Shown one piece after another: positions 9,597 to 20,909 of a stretch of DNA of 64,000 bases. The stretch is from Rhinopithecus roxellana (Eukaryota > Chordata > Mammalia > Primates > Cercopithecidae): contig NC_044553.1 in NCBI RefSeq assembly GCF_007565055.1, positions 122,224,978 through 122,288,977 of the forward strand, given 5' to 3'. Position 1 is the first letter of the stretch. Each line of letters begins with the position of its first letter. Made by a program: the position numbers and the translations under genes. The notes beneath the pieces are model-generated. The model saw only the letters and a program-made list of their open reading frames with translations. It made no database searches and had not been told where the DNA came from.

Positions 9597-11200
9597 GGTG
9601 TGAGTGCGGCCGTGTCTACGTGAAGGTGTGAGGTGTGTATTAGTGTGTAGTGTGAGTATCAGAGCACATGAGGTGTGTGTGTGGTGTGACACATGTAAAT
9701 GTGTGAGGCGTGTGTGAGGATGTGTGGTGGGAGACGTATATGTGCATGTGAGTTTAGCTGACGTGTGTGTGTGTGAGTATATGAGTGTATGGATGTGTGT
9801 GTGCATGTGAGCATGGGAGTGTGTGGGTGGTATGTGTGCAGTGACTGCGAGATGTGCATGAGTGTGTGTTGTGTGTGAGTGTATGAGGTATGTGTGTGAA
9901 AGTTGTGTGGCATGTGAGTGGTGTCAGTAGTGTATCTGGTTTGAATGTGCATGTGTGAGTGGTGTCAGTAGTGTATCTGGTTTGAATGTGCATGTGTGAG
10001 TGGTGTCTGCATGTAAGTGGTGTGTGTGTGAGGGTTGTGAGTCGTGTGTGAGTGGTGTGTATGAGGGTGTGAGTGGTGTGTAAGGGTGTGTGAGTGGTGT
10101 GTGTGTAAGTGGTGTGTGAGTGATGTGTGGGTGTCTGGTGTGTAAGTGGTGTGTGTTAGTGGTATGTGTGAGTGGTGTGTGTGTAAGTGGTGTGTGAGTG
10201 GTGTGTATGAGGGTGTGTTAGTGGTGTGTTAGTGGTATGTGTGTTGGTGTGAGTGGTGTGTAAGTGGTGTGTGAGTGGTGTGTATGAGGGTGTGTGTTAG
10301 TGGTATGTGTGTTGGTGTGAGTGGTAAGTGGTGTGTGAGTGGTGTGTATGAGGGTGTGAGTGGTGTGTATGAGGGTGTGTTAGTGGTATGTGTGTTGGTG
10401 TGAGTGGTAAGTGGTGTGTGAGTGGTGTGTATGAGGGTGTGTGTTAGTGGTATGTGTGTTGGTGTGAGTGGTAAGTGGTGTGTGAGTGGTGTGTATGAGG
10501 GTGTGAGTGGTGTGTATGAGGGTGTGAGTGGTATGAGGGTGTGTGAGTGGTGTGTATGAGGGTGTGTGTTAGTGTGAGTGGTGTGAGTGGTGTGTGTGGG
10601 TGGTGTATTTGTGTGAGTGGTGTGTGTGAGTAGTGTGAGTGGTATGTGTGTGTGGTGTTTGAGTGGCGTGTGTTAGTGGCATATATGTGTGAATGGTGTG
10701 TTTATGAGTGGTGTGTGTGTTATGTGTGGGTGGTCTGTGTGTGGTGTGTGAGTGGTGTGTGTGAGTGGCATATATGTGTGAGTAGTGAGTGGTGTGTGTG
10801 AATGGTGTTAGTGTGTGGGTGGTGTGTGTGAGTGGTATTTGTGTGAGTAGTGTGTGGGGGTGGTATGTGAGTGGCGTGAGTGGTGTGTGTGTAGCTGGTG
10901 TGTGTGGTGTGAGTGGTGTGTGTTAGTGTGTAGTGTGTGTGGGGTGTTTGAGGAGTGTGTGATTGTAAGTAGTGTGTGTGGATGTGTGTGTGAGTGGCAT
11001 GTATGAGTGGTGTATGAGTCGTGTGTGAATGGTGTGAGTACTGAGGTATGTGTGGGAATGGTGAGGGGTGAGTGGTGTGTGAGTGGTTGTGAGTGGTGTG
11101 TGTGGGAATGGTGTGTGAGTGGTTGTGAGTGGTGTGTGTGGGAATGGTGTGTGAGTGGTTGTGAGTGGTGTGAGTCATATGTGTGAGTGGTAGTTAGGTG
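9597..11200 (+). repeat. large GTGTGAGTGG-type minisatellite
   Basis: About 1.6 kb of imperfect tandem GTGTGAGTGG / GTGTGTGAGTGG units. From about 10020 to 11170 the plus strand has almost no cytosine. Higher-order structure is visible. The phrase GGTATGTGTGTTGGTGTGAG recurs at 10234, 10302, 10385 and 10449 (spacing 68, 83 and 64 bp). A 41-bp unit is duplicated exactly around 9921 and 9962. A 36-bp period ends the array (GAGTGGTTGTGAGTGG at 11081, 11117 and 11153). The long minus-strand frames here translate to His/Thr repeats and are artefacts of the repeat. The array lies in intron 5, about 0.78 kb from the exon 5 donor. Confidence 0.95.
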
Positions 11201-11976
11201 TGGAGGTAATTGCAGGTTGCCTCTGAACAGAAAGTTAAACAGTTGCAGTGTGGGAGATCACCCTGGAATAAACACATTAAAAATCTTCTAAAAGATCAAA
11301 AACCCCAGCTTTCATCTCAATATGCTAGCGCGCACTCTGCATGCACCTCCAGGCCATAAACCTATTTCCCTTGCCCTGTGAATCGGACTGAAAAAATGAG
11401 CTGGTGAGAAAGAACCAATCCAGGGGGCACTTGGCCTTGGAGGTAGAGAGAGAGGAGAGACACTGCTGGGAAGAAGTCAGTCGCTAGAGAGCTCTCCCTT
11501 GAAACCACCAGACCTTGCCTGTAACCTGCATGTGCTCTTCAGCGCACACACTCAGGCTCCCGGAACTGTCACATCTCACCCCCAGCAGCTGGAGTGCTGC
11601 ACCTGCCAAGACAGTGAGTCCCGCGGGAAGGAGGATGGCGAGCTGGAACAGGGAAGCAGAGCTTGGAGAGGTGGCTTACAGGCTGGAAGGTGAGGTGGCT
11701 ACTGCCTAGCAAAGGAGACTTGCTGTACTTGTACATTGGCTTTAAGGCACACATGGCAGAAAATAAGGACATATTGGCAAAGACGGCTTGATTGAGACAA
11801 AAGAGGATGGACTTCTGGGGGTAGAAAGCACATAGAAGCACAGAAAAGAGAGAGAAAGTGGTGGGAGTGAGCAGAGGCGAAGCAGAGATCTGGTCCCCCA
11901 CACGGGAGACACCGGCCAGACACCCAAACTCGCTTCAATCTTCTAACTGGAAGAGGACAAAGAAAGTGCAGCTTAC
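11201..11976. other. intron 5, first part after exon 5, no recognised element
   Basis: Single-copy-looking sequence between the exon 5 donor and the minisatellite. No second exon or RNA gene seen. Confidence 0.5.
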
Positions 11977-12056
11977 CTGGAGGCAGGTACTGGCAATGCC
12001 CAGAAGAATTCACCAACACGTTGGTGTGGAATGTGGCGTCAAAGCGCTCATCAGCA
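11977..12056 (-). CDS. CHRNA7: CHRNA7 exon 5: loop E region of the binding domain
   Basis: The 80 bp exon continues the serine codon split by intron 4 (AG|T) and reads SADERFDATFHTNVLVNSSG then HCQYLPPG, with the last glycine codon split at CCA G|. Acceptor AG is at 12058-12057 and donor GTAAGC at 11976-11971. N-S-S is the Asn111 (mature) glycosylation sequon. Cys116, Gln117 and Leu119 belong to loop E, the complementary face of the agonist site. The length is not a multiple of three, so skipping this exon would shift the frame. In human this is the first CHRNA7-derived exon retained in the CHRFAM7A fusion (established knowledge). A long GT-rich minisatellite ends about 0.77 kb downstream in intron 5. 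Confidence 0.96.
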
Positions 12057-12513
12057 CTAGAAACAGGAAAAGGACTGCATGAGCCAGTGCCACCAGGCTG
12101 TGGACTTCCCGAAGCCCTGGGGTCTGTCTTCGCTGGTGCAGCAGAGTCCTTGAGAGGGGCCCCTGTCTGTCCTCACAACCCCACATCCTGCCTAAGAGCA
12201 CCACTGGGACTGGGCTGGGAGGTCTTCCTGGAGCACAGCTTGAAAGGGGCCAGTGTCTACCCCCATTTCAATTTTCACACTGAACTGTAGTTTTTTTCAC
12301 AATGTATATAAAATCAAGCTCTTAACCAAAATGAAACCTGTAAACAACTTTGGAGAACATCGGCAGATGTGACATTTTCATGATATCTAGAAAAACAGAG
12401 GGTGGGTGAGGCACGCTGCCACCCTGTGAGCCTCATGGGGCAGGGTTTTCACTCGCTGTGTCCAAAGCTCTAGTTCCAGCCTCTTGAAGGGGGCCCACAC
12501 TTGGTTCATGTTT
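12057..12513. other. intron 4, next to exon 5, no recognised element
   Basis: Single-copy-looking sequence containing the exon 5 acceptor and presumably its branch point. No other signal recognised. Confidence 0.5.
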
Positions 12514-12527
12514 CACATATATATCTT

Positions 12528-12827
12528 TTTTTTTTTTTTTTTTTTTTAGACAGAGTCTCACTGTGTCGCCCAGGCTGGAGTGCAGTGGCACGATCTCAGC
12601 TCACTGCAAGCTCCGCCTCCTGGGTTCATGCCATCCTCCTGCCTCAGCCTCCCGAGTAGCTGGGACTACAGGTGCACACCGCCACGCCCAGCTAATTTTT
12701 TGTATTTTTAGTAGAGATGTGGTTTCACCGTGTTAGCCAGGATGGTCTCGATCTCCTGACCTTGTGATCTGCCCGCCTTGGCTTCCCAAAGTGCTGGGAT
12801 TACAGGTGTGAGCCACCGCGCCCGGCC
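12528..12827 (-). mobile_element. AluY/AluS, full length
   Basis: Complete Alu in antisense, with the T-run at the left and GCGCCCGGCC at the right. A perfect 14-bp duplication, CACATATATATCTT, at 12514-12527 and 12828-12841 marks the insertion. Confidence 0.94.
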
Positions 12828-12841
12828 CACATATATATCTT

Positions 12842-13480
12842 GAATGACTGAACTGCAGTTGCAGGAGGGAGCTGGACACCACAACCCTACAGGGCTTCCA
12901 GCTCCAGTTAGTGATGAAAAGAAGGAGAGTGGGGGAAGACAATAGAAGTGCGAGTTTTAGATGGATGCACCTCTGCGCCTCTCCGTCCCCTGTTCCAGCC
13001 TCCTGCAGCCAGGTGTTAACAACTGGGATAAAGGACACACACACACATAGCAGCAACAGCAATTACACCAACAGCCTGTACTAGCCTTGTCTTCTTCTAT
13101 TTTCTGGATTCTGATGTGTTGACATCTGGGGCTTTGCTGACTCTGGAGGGCTCCTGGAGAGATAGTAAACAACTCCGGCCTTTCAAACACAAATCAATCA
13201 ATCTAGAACCCATACACCCACCCAAACACATCCTTTATCAGGCTGTCGCACTGGGGTTGACACCAGTCCTGCTCTCATCACTGCAGGACCAGGTAACACC
13301 TAACCAGGAAGAGTCCCTATGCCCCAGGGCCTACTGCAATCATTCTAAGGAATCCTAAGCCTAAGCCTAAGCCTGCGTGTGCTGCTCCTCCCTTCCTTCC
13401 TGCAGAAGCCACAATGAAGCAAGGCCCTTGCTCAGGTTTCCCGTGCCTCCCTGTGTCCCTGCATGTGCTGCGCTGTGCTT
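12842..13480. other. intron 4, no recognised element
   Basis: Single-copy-looking sequence. It contains a short (CCTAAG)x3 run at about 13351-13370 and nothing else that I recognise. Confidence 0.5.
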
Positions 13481-13481
13481 C

Positions 13482-13790
13482 CTTTTTTTTTTTTTTTTGA
13501 GATGGAGTCTCGCTCTGTTGCTCAGGCTGCAGTGCAGTGGTGCGATCTCGCCTCACGGCAACCTCTGCCTCCTGGGTTCAAGCAGTTCTCCTGCCTCAGC
13601 CTCCTGAGTAGCTGGGATCACAGGTGTGTGCCACTGCTCCCGGCTAATTTTTGTACTTTCAGTAGAGACAAGGTTTCACCATGTTGGTTAGGCTGGTCTT
13701 GAACTCCTGGCCTCGTGATCCACCGCCCCCCCGACTCCCCCTAGCCTCCCAAAGTGCTGGGATTACAGGCATGAGCCACCGCGCCTAGCC
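13482..13790 (-). mobile_element. AluS-type, full length
   Basis: Antisense Alu with a T17 run at the left and 'gagccaccgcgcctagcc' at the right. It is flanked by short 'tgtgcttc' direct repeats. A C-rich mutation cluster ('ccgcccccccgactccccct') lies near 13722. Confidence 0.9.
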
Positions 13791-13930
13791 TGTGCTTCTG
13801 CTTCTAAGGAACTGTGAGTAAAACTTCAGGACAGTCACTTCTGTGTCTGAATGTCTCACTATGCCTGATTAAAATCAACCCTGGGTACCCTTAAAACACA
13901 GCCCTACTGGTAAAGAAAAATAAACCACCT

Positions 13931-13933
<3 letters not shown>

Positions 13934-14000
<67 letters not shown>
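13934..14000 (+). repeat. (CA)n microsatellite, about 33 uninterrupted units
   Basis: Pure alternating AC dinucleotide of about 67 bp. Uninterrupted CA runs of this length are normally highly variable between individuals, so this is a likely polymorphic marker about 1.9 kb upstream of exon 5. Confidence 0.97.
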
Positions 14001-14002
<2 letters not shown>

Positions 14003-15649
14003 CAGCCGGTCAAAGTATCAGCACCCCAGAGTAAAGTTCCCCTCATTTTGGCCACCATGGCCCCTGCAGGAGCTGCTCATGACTACGGAGCTTCAGGTAG
14101 CCTCTCCCATGTCTGAGATTCCCCCAAGGGGACACTCAGAATCACAGACACCCAAGGACAGTCTTCAGCATGCGACACACACGGAGGATACACACCAAAA
14201 AAGACCCAAGAAGAATGAGTCAACGAAAATAAGGAAAAATCACTTCTTAAAAAAGTAATGTCCTCACAAAATTCAAGAGGATATAGCCATTAGAAAAACA
14301 GAAAAATGGAAATTAAAGGTAAGATTTATGAAATAACTTTTTACGAGTGGGTGGGAGGTTTGGATGATAGAAATCACAGAGATCAAATGTAACATAGAAA
14401 GAAGATGGCATAGAGGACAAGGCCAGGGGAACTCGCCTCACTCACAGAAGCTCCATCAGGGAGAGTGGGAGGGAGAAAATTACTCAAGCAATAACATGAA
14501 GACACTTCTCACAGCAGGAAAACCACCCAAGCATGAAGGCAGAAACAGGGGTTTCCAAGAACACTAAGGCCTTGAAGAGCTTGTTCCCAACATATATTTC
14601 CTTGGTCAGCTTTGGAACAATGAGAGTGAAAACTGAGAAAGAAGAAATACACTTTTAGACTAAACCTGGAGATCAATAAAAGAGATTTAGAGGATGACTT
14701 GAGCAGGAGACCTAGAAAAAGGTGGGTCCAAATTGTGGCAAGATGTTAAGGTAGTGAGGACAGAATCAAATGGGTTCAGAGCAAGACAGAGGAGATATAA
14801 TGAGCTGAAAAACATCCTGGACTTGATTGAGGACACAGTTTAAAAAATTCTTGTAATAAGAAAAAAGGCAACTGGAAACTCTAGGAAAAGATTAATAACT
14901 GTACAAGGAAGCCATGATTTGAATATGAAACAAGAAAAACGTGATGAAGTTTAAGGGAAGGAAGAAAGGGGGAGAATTAGGGAACTGGGGAAACTGAGAG
15001 AAAGGAGGGAGGGAGAGAGAGAAGGCAGGAGTCAAGCTGTCACGAAAGGACACATCCCCCTCTTACTTCCAAACACACATAGGGAAAGAGACAGGAGGAG
15101 GTAGGATCAAGATGTAAATATTCTTTGCTCGACCATTGTATCTGACTGTTAATGAGTCACATTATAAACAGTGATTGGGCACAAAATAGCTGAAAATGTG
15201 GACCTGCACAACCTCACTCTGGATTGTATCACGATCTTCAAGCTAGATTCTCTGGAGCCCTGAGATCCTACAGAGGCGCCTCAAGGTTTCTGAAAATATT
15301 CACCTCCAATATTTTAGTGCCTTTGCATTTGAAAATGGTAATAAAAGTCACACATTCAAATGACTATTAACAAAATTTTAACTCTTAGAGACTACCATTG
15401 TGTTAATTTATGTGTCCTGTTTAACTCCTTTTTGCATGGAAGTTAAACTAAAGCCTCTCTGGCCATGAATGTGCACGCATTTGAATCTCTTATAAAGGAG
15501 TCACCAAATGAGATTTCAGCTTTGCATTGCTCTTTTAAATAATTAAAGTCTGTGCTTCCAATTACATGGCATCTAAGCCGTAGCAGAAGTGGGATGCGTT
15601 CCCCCATCAATCACCCTCGGTACCAGCAAAACAGAAAGCATGGTCTACA
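14001..15649. other. intron 4, purine-rich single-copy stretch
   Basis: No repeat family or gene recognised. The block at about 14940-15045 is strongly purine-rich on the plus strand (GGAAGGAAGAAAGGGGGAGA and GGAGGGAGGGAGAGAGAG). Confidence 0.45.
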
Positions 15650-15965
15650 GGCTGGGCACAGTGGTCCACGCCTATAATATTAGCACTTTGTAAGGCCCAG
15701 AGGGGAGGATCATTTGAAGCCAGGAGTTTGGGACCAGCCTGGGCAACAAAGCAAGACCCCATCTCTACAAAAACAAAACATAAACAAAATTAATCAGTGC
15801 AGTGACATGAGCTTATGGTTTCAGCTACTATATTAGTAGAGCCCAGGAGTTTGAGGCTGCAGAGAGCTATGTCTGCATCTCTGCACTCCAGTCTAGGAGA
15901 CAGAGTGAGACCCTGTCTCTAATAAAATAAAATAAAAACATAAATAAATATTTTTGAAATAAAAA
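15650..15965 (+). mobile_element. old, partly deleted Alu (AluJ-type)
   Basis: Diverged Alu: 'aggctgggcacagtggtcca', 'accagcctgggcaacaaagc', then a shortened right monomer in which the box before 'gagcccaggagtttgaggct' is missing. It ends in an (AAATAA)-type tail to about 15965. Confidence 0.85.
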
Positions 15966-18375
15966 TACATTAAAAGTTAAGAATAGTGTGGTTTGATGCA
16001 TGTTATGGGGAACAAAGTTTTGCTTATTTTAAGCTTAGGATTCTTCCTGTCTGATTTTCATATTTATAATCAAGACTAAGCATCTGTTAGATCAGTGATT
16101 CAACTCTGAAAAAAAAAAAGTTCCTACAAGCCTTTCTTTCAAGCATTTGGATCAATGTAATTGAGACTCTCGAGATCACAAGTCAAATAGGTAAAAACAA
16201 GATAAAAAAAACTGTTGCTATTAGCAACAGCTTACCTGTGACTCAGTGATTTGTGACTCAGTGATTTCTGAATGTTGTTCATCCAAACAGAATATTGAGC
16301 TACATGAAATTGTAACACATAAATGTTATCAAAATCTAAATCTTAATACCCATGATGGTAGTTTTACGCTTCTTTCCCCTAGGCAAACTGATTTTATAAG
16401 TACACAGTATAAAAGTAAACTCTTGTAATGGATTTGTGCTAATACTACTTTCTCTGTTCTGAACATTAGGAGTGGAGATAAGATGGGTTTGAAGAAGGGC
16501 CCTATTGCTGAAAATTGAGTTCAAAAACAGCGATCTGAGGTGGGAAATGAAGAACCTCAGAAATGTGAGTGGCCAGAACCCCTACAAGGACCTCAGTGGC
16601 CACAACACTGGCACAGCTTCCCCGGGGATGCCTGGTGGATGCCAGCCAACAGTGACCCCATCACCGGTGCAGGGCAGCCCTGTGCTGGCAAACATCCATA
16701 ACCGTGGAAAGAGGGGTGGGGCTGCAGGGTTTCATTTGTCTCCTTGCTCCTCTTCTGTGTATATTTAAACTGTTCTGTATTAAATAGTCTGAAAATGGTC
16801 AAATATATTCTTTTTTTTCGACTACTGGAAGACACAGTACATCCGCGATTTGTGAGGATGCCGGCCTGTGGCCTCTCCATCCTTGCAGGAGCTGCCTTTA
16901 TCTGGCTGCCTTTGTCCTCCCACAGCCAGCAATGACTGGGGCTCACTCTTGCTGTGAGGAGAGCTCTGAGCCCTACCCCCACCATGGAGGCGACGACTGG
17001 GGCAAATTTAACTCAAACATGTAGGATGCAAGCTACATGTCCTTCGCAGGGGTAGGAGGAGGAGAGGTGTCTGCATAGAATCTAAAGGATAGGCAGAGCT
17101 CCCAAAGATGGAAACGGATGTGGACAGGCGCCTGGCGGAGGGCATGGTGGGATCACACATTTGGAGATAAACCAGATCGAAGGAGGCTCCAGGATCATGG
17201 TGTTTGCTTGCACCATGTTGCCCTAAGCAGTGAAGCTGAAAGAGGGCTTGGAGCAAACCACTGCTTGGCCCCCCAGGCAGGACTCAGGAGCCTAATCCTC
17301 ATGGGATTCCAAACTGTGCTTTCAGACATCAATGGCAGTATAGGCAGGGGGAGCCCATGGGGCACAGGTGAACCCTGTGGGTCTGAGATCACACCTTTCC
17401 TTCCTCCACATGCCCTGGAGTCCTCACACACTGGTACCTGGTCTCATCCCTGAGGAGCTGCTGGCCCTGGAACAAGAGCCCTCTGATCCTAGGTTCAGTC
17501 TCCTGCCTCAGTCAACTCTGTAGCATTGACCTCTACTGCTGAGCACAGGAGGCCTCAACCCTAAGCTGGAAAAGAAGGGAGTGACTGTGCCTCCACAGAG
17601 AAGGAACCTTGAGAGAAAAAGCCAAGGGCCCAGCCGTCAAAGAAGCCCAGCAAGACCAACTCCCAATAGGGCATGTGTTCACCAGAATGAGCCTCTGCAT
17701 TCAGGTAAAGATGAAAAATAATAAAATAACAAGAATAAGAAGAAATCCAGGCACTCTGTCCTGCTGCAAAGAACATGCTACGCATGGGTTCAGGATGACC
17801 CTAAATAGTAAGGTCTCATGTGAAATCGATCCTATTCCCTCTGAGTTCTCAGCAACCTTGAAAGACTGAGAGAGAGAAGGGCAGGAGAGATGAAGTTGAA
17901 ATCTATTCAAAAAGGAAGGGAGGACGAAGGATGATGCTCATCTATCTGATCTAAGGTGTCATTTACTTTAAATCTCTCAAGAAAGGGGAAAAAGTTGCCA
18001 ATTCCCCAATTCCATGTGAAGAGACCACTGACAGAAGCAATACCCAGATTGCAGAGGGAAAGCACAGCTGTTGAGAATGGGTGAATTTTCTGCATAGAAG
18101 ACAGAGGGAGAGACACACTCTGTCCTAAATCTTTTGATTTAGTTCTATATTTTATTCTAAAATGTTGAGGGTCTGCAACCAGCAATGTGGCCCGTCATAG
18201 TCCATGACCAAAAAAGTCTTGAGTAGAATCCAACTTTTATGGTCATTTCTACCTGCCAGAGATTCCAGGAAGCAGAATTCTGAGGTACCAGAAGGAGGCT
18301 TCCAGAAAAACGCATTCAAGAATATTTCCTTTTATTAAAAAGAAAATATTTACTTGTTTATGTTATTTGTACTTG
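15966..18375. other. intron 4, 2.4 kb without a recognised repeat
   Basis: The longest stretch in the left half of intron 4 where I recognise no transposon. It includes a perfect hairpin (16212-16230) and a tandem 15-bp repeat carrying TGACTCA (16237-16266). Open frames are short and unconvincing. Confidence 0.5.
16212..16266. promoter_or_regulatory. candidate regulatory cluster: X-box-like palindrome plus two AP-1 motifs
   Basis: CTGTTGCT-ATT-AGCAACAG is a perfect 8-bp inverted repeat with a 3-base loop and resembles the RFX X-box (GTTRCC-N-RGYAAC) with one mismatch. Immediately after, TGTGACTCAGTGATT is repeated exactly in tandem (16237-16251 and 16252-16266), giving two TGACTCA AP-1 consensus sites (16239-16245 and 16254-16260). 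Function is inferred from motif wording only. Confidence 0.3.
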
Positions 18376-18530
18376 TTTATTTATTTATTTTGAGACAGGG
18401 TCATGCTCTGTCGCCCAGGCTGGAGTGCAGGGGTGCGATCATGGCTCACTGGAGCCTCAAACTCTTGGGCTCAAGCCATCCTCCTGCTCAGTCTCCTGGT
18501 AGCTGGGACTGCAGGCACATGCTACCTTTT
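18376..18530 (-). mobile_element. truncated old Alu (left monomer, AluJ/FLAM-type)
   Basis: Antisense fragment: 'ttgagacagggtcatgctct', 'gcccaggctggagtgcaggg', 'ctcaagccatcctcctg'. It breaks off after 'gggactgcaggcacatgcta'. It is joined directly to an L1 3' end on its right. Confidence 0.82.
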
Positions 18531-18535
18531 CATAT

Positions 18536-19880
18536 TTTGATTTTTATTTTAGATTCAGGATGTACATGTACAGGTTTGTCACATGGGTATATCACATGTG
18601 ATGCTGAGGTTTAGGGTATAATTGATTCCATTACCCAGGCAGTGAGCAGAGTATCCAATAGTTTTTCAATCCTGGCCCCCTTCTCCTTTCCTCCCATGGT
18701 AGTCTCCAGTGTCTGTTGTTGCCATCTTTATGTCACGAGTACCCAATGTTTAGCTCCCACCCAGGAATCTTTTCTTTACCTACTAGTTTGCATATTAAAT
18801 TCAATGTAACATGGGATATTATAACAACCAGATATGGCAAAAGATGGATTACAACAATGCTATAAATAACATGGGATATGATTAACACAGCAGATATCCA
18901 GTTTCTGGACTCCCTAGTTTTGTTCCTTGGGTTACATGTCTATCCCTGATCTGGCAAAACATCATCTTAATCCTTACAGCATTATGAAAGTGTTGCATTT
19001 GGCATAGAAAGTCCCTCAACTTGGTTCTTTTTCTTTAAAATTGTCTTACTTTACTATTCTTGCTCATTACTGACCCCTTGCTCATCATTGTAAATTTTAA
19101 ATGTACTTGTACAGTCTCATGAAGTCCTTGCTGAGACTTTAGTTGGAATCACATTAAATTTAGTTAGAATCACATTCATCACATTCAATTTATTTTGGAA
19201 AAGTCTGGCATCTTTATGGTATTGAGTTTTCCCAGGCATAAATGTGATACAACTCAACATTTATGTTGTTCTTTCTTAAATTTATTTTTTGGTACTCGTT
19301 AACACCTGCAGATATTGAAAATAAAATTTGTGAAATTACATTTTCGAACTGTCTATTGTAGGAAGATAGAAATACATTTGGTACTTCGATAGATCTTGTT
19401 TTGTATCAGATATATTTTTTCTAGACAGTCTCTAGGGATTTTCTATGTAAAAAGACATGATATGGCCTCTAAATGATGATAACAGGTTTATTCCTTTCTT
19501 ATTCATATTTTATTATTTTACTGGTATTACTATTGAAATTCATATAGTCACTAAGATATTTTTAAAGAGTGATGACACTGATATGCTTATTTTATTCTAC
19601 ATTTAGAAACTTCTGTTTCAGCATTGAGACCTGATGTCAAGTTAGGGGAAACTTCTTCCAGTTACAAATGGGTTTTAAATAACATCAACTGATTTTTCTC
19701 CAACTTATCAGAATGATCATTTATTTTTTTCTGCCTCATTCTTTTAATAGAATGAATTATATTAATGGACTTTTTGAAAGTTAAACAAAGTGTCCACTCC
19801 TAATAGAAGCCTACACTTGTTAGGATTTATTTTTAAACTATTGCTAGATTTTGGTATGCTGATATTTCAGTTAAGACTTA
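18536..19880 (-). mobile_element. old L1, 3' end and ORF2 remnant, antisense
   Basis: The left edge has antisense L1 3' UTR text ('attcaggatgtacatgtaca', 'ggtttgtcacatgggtatat', 'tagtctccagtgtctgttgt'). Farther right, 'ggtattgagttttcccaggc' and 'gacctgatgtcaagttagg' fit degenerate L1 ORF2 in antisense. There is no long reading frame. The right boundary is set by the next L1. Confidence 0.65.
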
Positions 19881-20909
19881 TAGATAGGGGTTGCTACCAA
19901 GACAGCTGAATAGGAAGAGCTCCGGTCTGCAGCTCCCAGTGAGACTGATGCATAAGATGGGTGATTTCTGCATTTCCAACTGAGGTACCTGGTTCATCTC
20001 ACAGGGACTGTTTGGACAGTGGGTGCAGCCCACAGAGGGCGAGCCGAAGCAGGGTGGGGTGTTGCCTCACCCAGGAAGAGCAAGGGGTCAGGGGATTTCC
20101 CTTTCCTAGCTAAGGGAAGCTGTAACAGACTGCACCTGGAAAAACAGTATACTCCCACCCAGATACTGCACTTTTTGACAGTCTTAGCAACCAGAAGACC
20201 AGGAGATTCCCTCCCGTGCCTGGCCCGGTGGGTCCCACACCCACAGAGCCTTGCTTACTGCTAGTGCAGCAGTCTGTGATCGATCTGCAAGGCTACAGCC
20301 TTGGTGGGAGGGAGGGGTGTCCGCCACTGCTGAGGCTTGATTAGGTAAACAAAGCGGCTGGGAAGCTCGAACTGGGTGGAGCCCATTGCAGCTCAGCAAG
20401 GCCTACTGCCTCTATGGACTCCACCTCCGTGGGCAGGGCATGGCTAACAAAAGGCAGCAGACAACTTCTGCAGACTTAAATGTCTCTGTCTGACACCTCT
20501 GAAGAGAGCTGTGGTTCTCCCAGCATGGCATTTGAGCTCTGAGAATGGACAGACTGGCTCCTCAAGTGGGTCCCTGAACCCTGTATAGCCTGACTGGGAG
20601 ACATCTCCCAGTAGGGGCCAACAGACACCTCATACAGGCAGGTGCCCCTCTTGGACGAAGCTTCAAGAGGAAGGATCAGGCAGCAATATTTGCTGTTCTG
20701 CAGTCTCTGCTGGTGATACCCAGGCAAACAGGGTCTGGAGTGGACCTCCAGCAAACTCCAACAGACCTGGAGCTAAGGGGCGTTACTCTTAAAAGGAAAA
20801 CTAACCAACAGAAAGGAATAGCATCAATATCAACAAAAGGGACATCCACACCAAAACCCCATCTGTAGGTCACCAACATCAAAGACCAAAGGTAGATGAA
20901 ACCACAAAG

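Noticed and set aside
10720..11178. 152-codon minus-strand frame rich in His and Thr
   Set aside because: It is the translation of the cytosine-free minisatellite; a repeat with few stop trinucleotides gives long frames without being a gene.
13351..13370. (CCTAAG)x3, considered as an interstitial telomere repeat
   Set aside because: Only three units and not the exact CCCTAA unit; too short to support a telomeric origin.
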